DNA from: Microbotryum silenes-acaulis
Taxonomy: Eukaryota > Basidiomycota > Microbotryomycetes > Microbotryales > Microbotryaceae
Assembly: GCA_003665825.1 (NCBI GenBank)
Contig: QPFY01000013.1
Coordinates: forward strand, 868,001 to 932,000
DNA: 64,000 nucleotides
Direction: 5' to 3'
Shown: in pieces, positions 23,601 through 36,916 of the stretch
How positions within the stretch are numbered: the stretch's first letter is position 1
Layout: the number at the start of each line of letters is the position of its first letter
Made by a program: the position numbers and the translations under genes
Notes under the pieces: generated by a model
What the model was told of the DNA's origin: nothing
Database searches by the model: none
The model's input: only the letters and a program-made list of their open reading frames with translations

Positions 23601-23791
23601 CTAGGTTCGATGTCGTCGTCATCATCGATGTCGTCGCCGCTGTGTTCTGGGTCAAAGGGCTCGGACTGCAGTGAGAGTTGCGCGCGTTGGGACTGAGCCG
23701 AGTAATCCTTGAGAGACATGATCATGCCCTGGATGTAATCGCGTGGGCCGTAGCTCTTGTCCGAGAGCTTGGAGAGGGCGACACGCGGCAT
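20616..23791 (-). CDS. POT1: Telomere single-strand-binding protein Pot1
   Basis: Pot1 binds the telomeric 3' overhang and protects chromosome ends. Nine exons (23791-23353, 23279-22767, 22647-22517, 22430-22074, 22002-21614, 21516-21381, 21338-21151, 21063-20925, 20846-20616) encode 840 residues. Residues 1-146 look like an extra OB fold. A disordered linker with a basic patch (PPPPKRKPRTAWG) follows. The telomere OB1 begins near 275 (FEYIAFSELE, DYKITLNLGTPD, GDVVILQRMN). OB2 begins near 465 (MRPDVFCDTV, AIYVTDFTENDLLYDF, GRAVHLVNLRPKL). A third OB with a Cys/His cluster starts near 670 (DFRVRARVVHFF, YCAEPSCRRK, RYFFHFELVDES) and runs almost to the end. Exon 5 uses a GTTTGT donor. The gene is fully open across all nine joins. 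Confidence 0.9.
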
Positions 23792-24054
23792 GATCACCAA
23801 TGAGCACGGCCTGAGCGAGAAGGCAAGGAATGATTCTGAAGTCGCGTTCAAATCGTTCGCGCCGGATTCTCGCGCTCGCCTGACGGTCACGTGCTCGGCG
23901 CGACGCACGAGGCGACAACCAACAGGACACCCTCGGGAGTGATTCCGAGGCGGACCGCTCATTCAAAGAATGAAAAGTCGAATTCAGGGTCCACCGTTCT
24001 GGGGCATCCGGGACCCGGGTCCCTGGACACCACAAGGTGACAGTGATCCCTCAC

Positions 24055-24087
24055 CCTTGACCACGCCTTGACCACGCCTTGACCACC
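24055..24087 (+). repeat. 11-bp tandem repeat, three copies
   Basis: The unit CCTTGACCACG occurs three times head-to-tail, the last copy ending in C instead of G. Confidence 0.9.
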
Positions 24088-24175
24088 GTGACCCGCGACC
24101 AAAGCGAACAACCTGAGGCTGAAGCTAAGCGTTCTTGCTCATGAGTTTCAGCACTTGGGAAGGATGCCACCGTAA

Positions 24176-24222
24176 TTAGCAGTAGTAGCAGTAGTAATAG
24201 TAGCAGCGACAGTAGCATCAGC
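24176..24222 (+). repeat. Degenerate AGT/AGC/AAT triplet tract
   Basis: About 15 triplets of the form AGY or AAT in a row, a degenerate microsatellite outside coding sequence. Confidence 0.8.
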
Positions 24223-24341
24223 ACGTTGGTATCATCGTGAGCTGCCAGGGGTCGACGATCGCGGCGCGATGGCTACTCGTCTCAATCAGACCGAGCAATA
24301 CATGATTGTACGGAATTCCTTTCGTCTCATACTATGCGACT

Positions 24342-24872
24342 CTACTTGACAATCTTGTACCCTCTCTCGTCCCCTCTTGCCCTCTCACTGCCGACCCGAA
24401 TGATACCCTGCGGATTGCCGTTCGACCTCAAGCCGCTGCCTTGGTTACCTGCGCCCTTGCGCTGGGTCCATTGCGGTGAAAGGACCTGATCGAGCGTGAT
24501 GGCGCGCACACCGACGAGTTCCTTGATGGCGAGCACTTGGCCGCTGGAGACTTGAGTAATGGGCACGATCGAGGACGAGAGGCGACGGGGTAGGCCAAGT
24601 GCTTCACAGGTGCGCGCGACCGTCTCGGGTAAATTTGCGGGAGATCGATGCAATGTGATGAGGTAGTGCGTCTTGTTCGACTGCGATGGTGGCGGTGAAT
24701 GCTTTGTCGGCGATGGGTTCGTCTTGGGCTCGTGCGTGGCCCGGGTGGTGCATTGGTGGCCAGTCGCAGCGAGCGAGCCGGTTCGCGTCGTCGAGAAGGT
24801 TCGACTCCTCAAGCTACACGTCGCCGCGAGGTGTTCCAAGGTGACCCTGGACGAGGCAGCGATTGGCAGCAT
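24342..24872 (-). CDS. MRPL33: Mitochondrial large-subunit ribosomal protein uL30m
   Basis: This is a single-exon gene of 176 residues. The frame stays open upstream, but the ATG at 24872 gives a typical mitochondrial presequence: MLPIAASSRVTLEHLAATCS, then Arg/Ser/Thr-rich RSRTFSTTRTGS. The core, THYLITLHRSPANLPETV and ALGLPRRLSSSIVPITQV, is the L30 fold; the next block, GQVLAIKELVGVRAI, is the conserved C-terminal part of the family. A Gly/Arg-rich tail follows. It is divergent from the eIF4B gene across 530 bases, so two translation factors (mitochondrial and cytosolic) share a promoter region. Confidence 0.9.
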   Translation of the reverse strand: MLPIAASSRVTLEHLAATCSLRSRTFSTTRTGSLAATGHQCTTRATHEPKTNPSPTKHSPPPSQSNKTHYLITLHRSPANLPETVARTCEALGLPRRLSSSIVPITQVSSGQVLAIKELVGVRAITLDQVLSPQWTQRKGAGNQGSGLRSNGNPQGIIRVGSERARGDERGYKIVK

Positions 24873-25402
24873 GTTGGGAGACGTGACTTGTGCGCCAAGT
24901 GAGCGGGAATCGACGGTGCTAGCGGCGTGAAAGTTCACAGTGAGTCGGGGCGAGCAAAGATTGCCGGTGTCTTGGGGATTGAGGAAGCGACTGCGGTGCG
25001 GCGAGAGCAAAAGTAAAACGCAGAATGCTGTGTGCGTCGTTAACGGGAGGCGAAGCGGAGCGCTTATGAAAGGAGCTGTGGGTGTGACGAGGCGTATGCG
25101 AAGCCTGGACCAAGACCTAATAATGGAATAATGGGCGGTCAATCTGAGCTCGCGCTAATCGGTGTCGGTTGCACCATTACGAAGCGGCGCAATCGCCCTA
25201 ATGGCCTTGACACAGCGGGCATCGCAGCCAGTCAGTCCTTCAGTCGCAGCCTATCGCAGCCTATCGCAGCCAAGCGGCTCCACTGCGGCTCCAAGCGGCG
25301 GCGCGCCCGCAGACGATCGCCAGTTTTCGCGTCGGGGGCTTGGCTTCCCGCGCTGACGATCACTTGCCTCCCAACCGTTGAAAGAATACACGCCAGCACA
25401 AC
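24873..25402. promoter_or_regulatory. Bidirectional region between uL30m and eIF4B
   Basis: The 530 bases lie between divergent starts. A 10-bp tandem repeat (TCGCAGCCTA, three copies) sits at 25244-25273 on the eIF4B side. The repeat may be regulatory or incidental. Confidence 0.45.
25244..25273 (+). repeat. 10-bp tandem repeat, three copies
   Basis: TCGCAGCCTA is repeated three times (last copy ends in A-A), about 130 bases upstream of the eIF4B start codon. Confidence 0.85.
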
Positions 25403-27504
25403 ATGGCACCCAAGGTGCTTCACTTTCCAAGAGCACGATCGTATCCTACGGCTCTCCACCGTCCCGCGTCGCTGATCCCTATTCCCCTGTCGCTCGTGTC
25501 GTGCGGCGTTCGCGTCACTCTTACAGAAAGGAAAGAAGATGGACCTCGGCGCCTTCTTGGCCGACGAAAGTCAGTCGACGGGACTGTGCACTGATTATCG
25601 CTCCCGAGACGCACTTCTCGTGTTGGCCTTACTGATTCGTGTTCCCCCTTTGGCGTTCGGCAGGCACCGGCGGATCGTGGGCCGACGAGATGGATGCCCT
25701 CCCCACTGGACGTAAGTCGGATCGGGACTTTGGGGAAGACATGCCAATCCATCAAGCCAATGCCTGTGCGCTGACACGCTCGTCGGTCACTACCCTGTCT
25801 CGCCGTTCACAGCCTCGGGCGACCCCTCATTGAGCGCCGGTGGACTCGGCGGATCTCACCTCTCGCGTGGCATGGGAGCATCGGGTAAGTGCAGTGCCTC
25901 GCAGAGATATCAAAGTCTATTTCAGCCCTTCAAATCGTCCCTGTACTGAACTCGGTCTAGCGTCTCTGCTCTCGGCCTCGCTTTCACTCTCGCATAGGCG
26001 GCTATGGACGCAGTGACCGTGACGATTTTCGACCGCAGCGCGCCGAGGTGCCCTTTCCGACCGCGCCTCCTTACACCGCGTTTGTTGGCAACTTGACCTT
26101 TGAGACGGTCGATGACGATTTGAGGGACTTTTTCGCTGGGGCCGAGGTGCGCACATTTCTCCGAGATACTGGGGTTGGGTTCAATCCGAGCGTGCCGCCG
26201 TGGATCCTCACGATGCTGGCTTCGCTCTTACAGGTCCTGTCGGTTCGCATGGTTTCCGGCGCGGATGGCAAGCCCAAAGGTTTCGGATACGTCGAATTCT
26301 CCAAGAGCGACGACCTTCGCAACGCCCTTGGTCTTTCGGGATCCGATCTGAATGGCCGCACTGTTCGCATCAGCGTCGCTGAAGCCCCTAGGGAAGGCGG
26401 GCGTCCCGAAGGCCGTGCCGATGCCGAGTCGACCTGGACGCGCTCAGGACCTTTGGCGCCACTTGCCGGAGGTGGAAGAAGTGGCGGATTCGGCGGAGGA
26501 TCACGATTCGGTGCTGGTGCACCCGGCGGTGGCTTCGAGGGTGCCGCTGACGTTGAGCGAGAGGGCCCCATCAGGGGTGGCAAATTCCAGCCCTCGGCAC
26601 CGAGTGACTTTGGCGGAGCTCGTCGCACTAGCGGCTTTGGTGGCTTTGGTGCGGGCGATCGAAGTGTCAGCGGGGGGTCGGCCGGTGGCTTCGAGCGCCG
26701 CGAGTTCCAGGCCGCACCGCTAGCCGAGGTGGAGCGTGAAGGACCTATCCGCGGCGGCAAGTTTGTCGCCACTCCTGAACGTAGTTCGTTCGGTGCAGAG
26801 CGCCGAGGTCTCCCCCCAGGCCGCGCTGACGAGGAGAGGTCTTGGACTCGTGGAGCACCTTTGCCCCCGGCACCTCAACGAGCCGGATCAGGTGCATTCG
26901 GTCGCGGACTGGGTGATCGAACGCGTGAGCTTGGGTCGCTGTCTTTCGTCCCGGTGTGCACCTCGACCCTTCGCACTCACACCCAGCTTGTATGTGCTCT
27001 CTTTCAGCCCCCACAGAGGGCGGTGAACGTCCCAGACTGCAACTCTCGGCTCGCTCGTCGGCCGATGGCTCCCCAGCTGCTGCGCCCGCTCCATCGACTC
27101 GACCGTCCCCATTTGGTGCCGCAAAACCCGTCGAGACCCGCGAGCCTGTGAATAGCCCGAAGGAAGGCGAGAAGCCTAAGCCAACATCCACTTCGGCTAG
27201 ATCGGTCTCGTCCTCGTCTCCGTTCGGATCGGCCAAACCTGTCGATGTCAGTGTCAAGGAGCGAGAAGCTGAGGATCGCATCTCCAAGGCACGCCTAACG
27301 ACCACTCCCACGACCACTTCCTCGCCCTCTACGGCTTCGAACCAACCTGCGGCGAACCCTGCTTCAGCTGAGGAGGGCGACCGGCAGTCGTCGACCGCCC
27401 TTGCTTCTCCCGCTGCGTTGAGGAAAGACGGCATCTCGTACTCGTCTGCTGCGACGACGGTCGATGAAGTCGTTGAAGCGGTTGAGCAAACGTCCATTGA
27501 ATAG
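25403..27504 (+). CDS. TIF3: Translation initiation factor eIF4B (Tif3)
   Basis: eIF4B stimulates the eIF4A helicase during mRNA scanning. Seven exons (25403-25414, 25527-25569, 25664-25711, 25813-25884, 25998-26146, 26234-26924, 27008-27504) encode 503 residues. The first coding exon is only 12 nt (MAPK) and its donor is the weak GTGCTT; joining gives MAPKKGKKMDLGAFLADE, the usual eIF4B start. One RRM follows (YTAFVGNLTFETVDDDLRDF, KPKGFGYVEF). After it come Gly/Arg-rich repeats built on EREGPIRGGKF and ESTWTRSGPLAP, which recur several times as in fungal eIF4B. The C-terminus has RPRLQLSARS and two SPFG-AKPV repeats. The 87-nt intron inside the RRM (26147-26233) is stop-free and in frame. 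Confidence 0.92.
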
Positions 27505-27796
27505 TTCCCACTTTACTTTCAAAAGGATTTGTGTTGTCTTGATAATGCAGAAGGTGTCGCCTTTAAACCTGCTGAACGTAGTCGATCTACTGACGATGCA
27601 GAGCGAGCCAAGTTCGGGCAAGAGAAGCACTCCCTCGCCTCAGCACGAGTTGAAAGCGAAGCGTCGGCGGTGTTAAATCCCCCAAACGGGGAGTGTCAAG
27701 GGTGAGGGTGCAGACTAGCGTTCGACATGGCTACAATTGCACAGGGACTTTTTTTTCGCAAACGAGTATACTCTAGAATTAGGGAGAGTGAAAAAA

Positions 27797-30700
27797 TCAA
27801 CACCTACTGCCGGCCGCACGTCGAAGGATCGCCTCGACCTCCTGTCTCCTCGTTTCTCTCTTCTCTTCCGGTGATTCGGAAACGCTCCGAGATCCTCCTA
27901 CATGACCTTCCCTCCAACCGGGCGTGAATTCAGGTGTAGCCCGATACGTTCCCGAACTTTCAAAGCTGTCCCTCGTCGAAGACTGATCTCCTCCAGACTC
28001 ACGCTGCGCTTCCATCGAAGTATCGGATGGGAAAGATACTTCGCTTGCCCTACGAAGGCGCATTCTTGAAGTGGGCGACTCGAATGTCGAGGCATTCGTC
28101 GTTGGATCGAACAAGGGGACGGATAGAATGCTTGCTCGCGAAAGCGAACGTCGTATCGACGAAGGTGTCCCAGGTCGTACGCTTGTCGCACCTGTATTCG
28201 ACAACTATTGATGCAAAAGGATACAACCAGATGAGATCGAGAACAACCAACGTCATCGTGCTGAGAACCGATGCTTTGGGGAAAGTTGACCCACCAAATT
28301 GCGTCTACGAGACTGACTTCCAACCGTAGGAGACGACTCGGGAAAAGTATCATCATACTGCGACCCGCCGCTTGCAGGGTGAGAGATCGAAAGCGAGGCG
28401 CGCGAAAGTGCTCTACCGTCCTGCGAAATCGAAAGTGGCGAACGGTATTGATCGCGGCTTCCGGGGGAGGGCGAATGCAGGGAAAGTGGGCTGAAGGCAT
28501 TGCGCGAAGCTGAGTTTCGGAGCTTGGGGGTCGCGTTTGTGAGCGCACCAAGCGAAAAGTGATCTCCTGAACGAGCGGGAGACATGATACCGAGGCTCGT
28601 GGAGGGTCGAAAGCCACTAGCTCGGCTCAAGGACCGTGGCGAACGACCTTCGTCCTGGCTCGTGGAGTGGCGCTCTCGCTCGAAACGTGTCAGGGCAATG
28701 ATCTCTTCAGTCAGGCACCTTATTTGGTCGTTACTGGTGCGGAGCAGCGAGCGAGCGGCGGTGGCGAGAATCGAACTCTCAGCCATATCGTCCATTGAAT
28801 CCATGGACCGCCGGCGCTGCTCGTCGCTATCTGTACGACGCTCCAGGTTGGCCGTGGCTTGAACGAGATCGCGCAGTCCATCATTGAGCTTTACGGTCAC
28901 CCTGACGGTCGCAGCTGTTCTTTTCAGGAGGTCGGAGGCGTCCGAGGCGTCACTCGGACTGTTCGGGGCGTTGCCGATGCCATCCAGAAGTTGATGAAGT
29001 TTATCATATGCCGCATGTACCAGCATGTGATGGTCTCCGACGGCAACAGATCGGCCAGCCTGCAAGTTCCTCGAGGCTGTCGACGAGCCTGCAGCTCCAG
29101 CGCCAACATCGCCTGAGGAGGTCACCAGAGACAAACGACTCATGGAGTGACGCGGATCTCGTTTCCGAAGGGACCTAACGGGAAGCCATCCTCGGAGACC
29201 GGTCGAAGAAAAATCTTCATGGGCTTGCGAGATGGGCTGAGACCCTAGATCGGCGAGCGATGCTTGTTTCCCGATCCTAGTCGGTTCATCTTCACTTCCG
29301 GTTTTCGTACGAGTTCGCGTGGCTTGCAAAGCTCGGATAGCCTGGACTGGAGCCGATGAACGGTGGCAAGACACAGCGCATAAGCAAGCGAAAGTGGACC
29401 TAGACATATCAAGAGCAACTCACACTCTGAGATCCACCCCGTGCTCCCGACTTCGAGGTTGCGCAAACGTCTTCTGCGCTCTTCCAGGGGCAACGCGCCT
29501 TCCTCTGCTAGCAGACGATCGGACAGACCGAAATAGTCAGAGAGACTCTTTGCAGTGGCTCCAATCTGATTCATGCGAAAAGACATACCGTCAATCCCAG
29601 ACCTTCTTGAAGCTCGATTGTAGTCCGCGGAAGCTGGTTGGCCTCGACCATCTTCGACCTCGGAGTCTCCACCGTGTTCCAGACGCAGGTCGAGTCTGGG
29701 ATGCGAACCACTGCCGTCGCCGGGATGTGTGCGACCACTCATCTTAGTTGGTATGCAGTTGTCCGACTGGGATGATGGGCTACGGAAAGGGCTACCCGCT
29801 CCATGCGGAGACGACCCGATGAAGGCTGACGTGGACGAAGCATTTGCAGGTAGCTGATCATGCAAAGTGTGGTTACCGTCTTCGGCTTGCAGAAACTCTT
29901 GGGGGATGCCGCGCCGTGTGCTGTTGGAGACGCTGCCTACCACAGTATGCGCATTTTTCGCCTCAGACGGTGAGTATTCGCTGCGTGGATGAAACACAGG
30001 CGAGGCAATGGCCGATGGCGATGTTGTTTCACTGCCTTCGCGCGAGTGAGCACCTTGAACGCTTGCAGCGCGCGTTCGCTCCGAACCCACCCAGCTCGAG
30101 CGTCGAGGCGGGCCATCGCGGGTCAATTCCCACTGGTCACCGTCGATCGAATACGAGGATCGAACATGCGTCGTTCTTCCGTGTTCTTCGGCGGCCTCAT
30201 GACCGGAATGAGGCGACGAGCTATTAATGTTGTCGAGAATCTACTCGGACACGGGCCAGCCGCTATCCGATCAGAGACGAGCCAGGTTTTTTTGGGGTGA
30301 TCACAAGGGCTGCGCGACACTCACTCTCTGATTTCGTATCTGCCTCTCTGACGATCGCCACGGCTTGCTCGATGACACTTTGCCCAGTTCTAGTCCATCA
30401 TCCAAAACGGATCGATTCTTGAACGGCAGCGAGGTACCTCGTCCCTTGGGTGTCCTTGTTTGGAGCTCGGGAACCGCTACTTCTTGACTCGAAAGGGCTT
30501 GCCTAGTGGGCTGCAGAGTATTGATCGCAGAAGCATCTGACGAGCGCGGAAAGTTGGGTGAGGGCAGTGGCGATGGAGACGGGGAACGGGACGCCTCGAG
30601 CGCGTCCAAATAAGGCTCGATTGAGCTGGCGGTGTCAACAGAGTCACGCCGAGGCTCATCCGTTCGTACCGAGGATGGCCCGATCAGGTTTAGACGCTCA

Positions 30701-31695
30701 AGACGGTGGCGCTGTTCGTGCGAATGGTCCGAACTCCGCGAAGGGGTACCTGCGACCGACGGGCTAGAGGTCTGGATGAGCGGGATGGAAGAAGACATCG
30801 ACAAGCGCTTGTCTGGAGTCGTAGGAGCGGTCGGAGTTGGTGGAGCACTTCTCGCTTCACTTCTTGGTGGCCGGTCTGGCCTCGGTCGGCCGGTGGACGC
30901 TGACACATCGGTTGCAAACATCCTGGCAGATGCGCTGGCGATGGGACGATGGCCGTATATCGTATGATTCAGCTCCTCGTTGGACCGAATGGTGCTGAGA
31001 CCTCGATTGGAAGATGGGGAAGTGATGGCACCGTTGAGAGAAGCGGGTGGAGATGGCAATTGCGCACCAACGGGCGGCAGTTTGTCTGTCAAACCGAGGC
31101 CGAGGCCATCCGAAGCTGACCCTTTTTCTGACGGAGACATGCGGCCAGCGCGAGAAGAAACCGACAGCGACGGGGACGAGCCAGGGGCGCGGTAAGAGTT
31201 GCGACGAGACGACAGAGGGGAGTTCTGGCGACTGTTGCCAGAAGATGATGGCGAGCGATGGGCCGAGGAATATGACTGGCTTCGACTTAGGCCCGGGGAT
31301 GACGGTGAAAACGGTTTGCGCTCGCGAGGAAAGGAGGAGCTGTGGAGCTGAGCGCTTTCCCGAGGGCTTGAGCCAGGTAGATGTGCGATCGCAGCGATGT
31401 GGGGATGTCCGTCCGAGGCCGCACTTGATCTTCGTGAATTGAGACGGACAGTACTGGTGCCGACGTGCGCATACGCTGGGTCGGCAGATCGTGACGAGTG
31501 GGTGGACGACTGGACCGATTCGACGGGGCTGCGATAGCCATCGACAAACGGACTCGCTCGTCGGGTGGGGCTTCCATTTCCAGTGCCGGACGACGACGAT
31601 GAAGACGAAGCAAAGGTGTTGGACGAACTTGTCCGCGCATGCCTTAGGAGCGGCGGCAGAGGTGGGGGCCCGCCAGGCGGGAAGGAAGGGGACAT
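27797..31695 (-). CDS. Ser-rich hypothetical protein, 1203 residues
   Basis: Four exons (31695-30325, 30240-29424, 29346-28318, 28191-27797) join in phase. The acceptor of exon 3 could alternatively lie 5 or 15 bases further in, but only other choices in the same phase are allowed. The first 600 residues are Ser/Pro/Arg-rich and disordered, with many SP sites suggesting phosphorylation. Two regions look ordered: residues ~690-730 (LSDYFGLSDRLLAEEGALPL, then an Arg-rich helix) and ~835-945, a long helical or coiled-coil stretch (HAAYDKLHQLLDGIG, ESSILATAARSLLRTSNDQI, CLTEEIIALTRFERER). The tail is again Ser/Arg-rich. I do not recognise the family. Cytoskeletal or spindle-pole adaptors often have this make-up, which is only a guess. 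Confidence 0.75.
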
Positions 31696-32490
31696 GCTGC
31701 GGCAACGACGATCTCGAGCGTCTCAAGGGCTTGAGTATGGCTGCATCTGACCGTTGCAGAGCCTTGACACGTGAGAGCCGGAACAAAAAGGTCGAGTCGC
31801 GGTCCTTGAAGCGGTGCGAGCTCTATACGCCACAGTGTAGGTTGGGACGTGAGGTGCCTAGTTCAATCACTTCGAGCGAGCACGGTCGACGCGGTCGGGA
31901 GGGAGGCGGGGGACAGCAGAGCAGCGTAAAGTTGGCAGCGTCGTCGGAACCCACACAGTGCTGCCCCTGTTGAATCTGGACGGACAGACGAGATGAGGCC
32001 AAGTCGTCGGCGAGACAAGGTTCCGCTCACGAGTAAAATCGGTGCGCGTGTGCACCTCGCGCGCGGTCCGGGCGCGTGAGGGCGCGTGAGGGCGCGTGAC
32101 GCAGCGAGACGCAGCCTGACGCGTGAGGACCGTGCCCACTGAGCTGTCACCATGTCACCTCCGAAGAGTCAAAGTTGACATGAGCGGGGCTTTTATTCAA
32201 TCTTGATCAGATACTTCAAACACCTGCCCGCCTGGTAACCCCCTTTTTTTCCGTCGAGCCCGTTCAGATATTTTACAAGGTGGGTTCTCTACGCAGACTC
32301 CGCGCTATAGGTAATCTTTAAGCGCACCCGCATCCCGGCCGTCACTGCACTGCATCCGCCTGCGTGACCGAGTTGAACTTTAACGACTGCCAGTTGGGTT
32401 CCTTCTTACTATCCGATCCGCCTTCACGACGCACGTGACGTTTTGAGTTGCTGTCCCACCTCGCTGAGTGTCAACATCATTAACGACGCA
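31696..32490. promoter_or_regulatory. Bidirectional region between the Ser-rich gene and the PHYH-type gene
   Basis: These 795 bases contain a 10-bp tandem repeat (32071-32100) and an ACGCGT hexamer (32119-32124), the core of the yeast MluI cell-cycle box. Whether either acts as a control site is unknown. No additional gene is seen. Confidence 0.45.
32071..32100 (+). repeat. 10-bp tandem repeat, three copies, in a divergent promoter
   Basis: GGCGCGTGAG occurs three times (third copy ends in C). Each unit carries a GCGCGTGA core, and an ACGCGT hexamer follows 19 bases later. Confidence 0.85.
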
Positions 32491-33796
32491 ATGTCATCCT
32501 TCTCGTTGACCGAGGAGCAGAAAGCTCAGGTGCGCCAGCCGGCATGCAACACGTGCACTGGAGTGATGCATCTCGTCGTTCCCGGGAAGCACTATCCGCC
32601 TGATGTGGGGTGCCTGCACACGGAACCGCACCCTGGCTTTCCGAAGCATGAATAGCTCACTGAACCCCTGTGCCCCTACCTCTTTCCTTCCACATGCAAC
32701 GTCTTTACTGTCCAATTGTCGGCCTCCCCCATGATGGTCTCGGTGCCATCAGTTCGATGACGAAGGTTGTCTCCTCATCAAGGGCTTCTTCTCGACGGAG
32801 ACCGCGGGCGAACTACTTGGCCGGGCCAAACAGCTGCTGGCCGACATGGACCTCACCGATCACCCGATGACCGTTTTCACGACGGAGGAGAACGCATCCC
32901 ACGCTTCGGACGAATACTTCATCACCTCGGGCGACAAGATTCGATTCTTTTTCGAAGCGGGCGCCTTCACAGACGGCAAACTGAACCGCCCCCCTCAACT
33001 TGCGGTCAATAAGGTGAGTCGATGCATCAGCACTGTTCCTCCGTCTCAGTGTTTGCCTCTTTGAACTTATAAATACTCATCTGGCGTGTGCTTCGTTCAT
33101 CACAGATCGGTCATTACCTTGTCAGGGACCCCACGTTCCGCCGCTTTACTCTGGAAAACCCGGACATTGTGGGCCTTAGCCGATCCCTCGGGTATCACCA
33201 ACAGCCCTTGATATGCCAATCCATGGTTATCGCTAAGCAGCCTCAGATCGGAGGCGAAGTAGGTATTCATGACGACGGGACTTTTCTTTGGACTGACCCC
33301 CTCTCCGCCATTGGCTACTGGTTCGCATTGGAGAACTGCACCCCCAACAACGGCTGTCTCACTTTCCTCCCCGGTTCCCACAAAAGGAATCGGATCACAC
33401 GACGCTTGGAGCGCGTCGGCGGCGGTGGAACGGAAATGAGGCAGATTCAAGATCTCGTTGGAAGCCCTGCGAATCCAGACTGGTCCAAGGAGCCTGGCTG
33501 GAAGTCTCTCGAATGCTCTGTCGGCGATCTCGTGCTCATCCATGGTTCCGTCATCCATGCCTCATCACCGAATCGCTCGTCCGACTCTCGATTCATCTAT
33601 ACCTTCCACGCGATCGAGGGTGAACCACACGCAAAATGGTCACCCACAAACTGGTAAGTTCGAACGGGCGAGGCGATCGCTGCTGCAATGCCATATCGAG
33701 CGACCATTTGACGCGACCTTCTGAGACGACCTTCTTGTCTGGTACAGGCTGCAACCGACCGCAGAAACCCCTTTTGACCCTCTCTACGTGGTGTGA
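32491..33796 (+). CDS. Phytanoyl-CoA dioxygenase (PHYH)-like Fe(II)/2-oxoglutarate oxygenase
   Basis: Four exons (32491-32529, 32753-33013, 33106-33653, 33748-33796) encode 298 residues. The fold is the double-stranded beta-helix of non-haem iron oxygenases. The iron ligands can be placed as His155 and Asp157 (in GIHDDGTFLW) and His251 (in LIHGSVIHASSPN); RFIYTFH just after His251 supplies the Arg that usually holds 2-oxoglutarate. GYWFALENCTPNNGCL and LPGSHK are typical PHYHD1-type segments. There is no peroxisomal targeting signal at either end (the protein ends DPLYVV), so a role in phytanic acid breakdown is not implied. PHYHD1-like enzymes have unsettled substrates. Confidence 0.9.
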
Positions 33797-33920
33797 GCGT
33801 AAGATACAAGCAGAGCAGGGGCCCCTATGATGGGATTTAATCCTCACGGGTTGGCAGGCAACAATTTGTAGACTTTGATTCCACACTGCAACAACATGAC
33901 AAAACAAAACCTGGGTCAAA

Positions 33921-36320
<2,400 letters not shown>

Positions 36321-36916
36321 TGCGGAGACTGGATGCGTGCCGGTGGTGAACGAGCTGCATGAACCAGCAGCCCACCGCAGCAGCTACTTCACTCAACCCC
36401 TCGCCAGAGCTCGCAAGAGTGGCAGAGTCTGCCAGAGCTTGCCAGCAGTGACCTCCTCGCCTGCTCTCGTTGGCCCTACTCTCACCTTGTCTCACCAACT
36501 CTTACCTTTTCTTTGTCTAACGATCAATAACGGCACAGTCATTAAACCAGATGACTGAAAACATTTGCTTGCGTGGGTCACGTGTGCCGAGGGCAGAAGA
36601 CGGGCGTCGGGCAAAGTGTCGTACGCACGTCGTACACCTGTCGCAATCTACAGGGAAGAACGAATTTGCAGAATGCTAATAATAAAATGAGAAAACGATT
36701 TTCTAAATGCGAGCCACCGAGCCATCGAGCAACCTGTGGCTGCACGCGCCGATGTGTGAAATCCCGAAAAGGCGCTCCCCAGGGGTACGTCGATATCTTT
36801 CCTCGCGATGCCCACGACCAAAGGTAATGTACGGTCCAGGTCGTTCGCCGCGTCGAACCGGTGGATTGAAGAATTGCGCCGGCGTCTATGCCGGGCCATC
36901 TCACCCCTTTGCGCTC
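36321..36916. other. Region between the epimerase and UDP-galactose transporter genes
   Basis: Both genes are on the minus strand, so these 596 bases hold the epimerase promoter and the transporter 3' flank. No gene is visible. Confidence 0.45.

Larger units (their letters stand above)
23792..24341. other. Intergenic region upstream of POT1 with two tandem repeats
   Basis: These 550 bases hold the POT1 promoter and the 3' flank of the uL30m gene. They contain an 11-bp tandem repeat (24055-24087) and an AGT/AGC triplet tract (24176-24222). No gene is seen. Confidence 0.45.

Noticed and set aside
10850..23791. A telomere or DNA-repair gene cluster (RAD50, POT1, SWC6)
   Set aside because: The genes are separated by unrelated metabolic genes and are on both strands; sharing a window is not evidence of a functional unit.
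26745..27497. 250-codon minus-strand frame opposite eIF4B
   Set aside because: Shadow of the repetitive eIF4B C-terminus.
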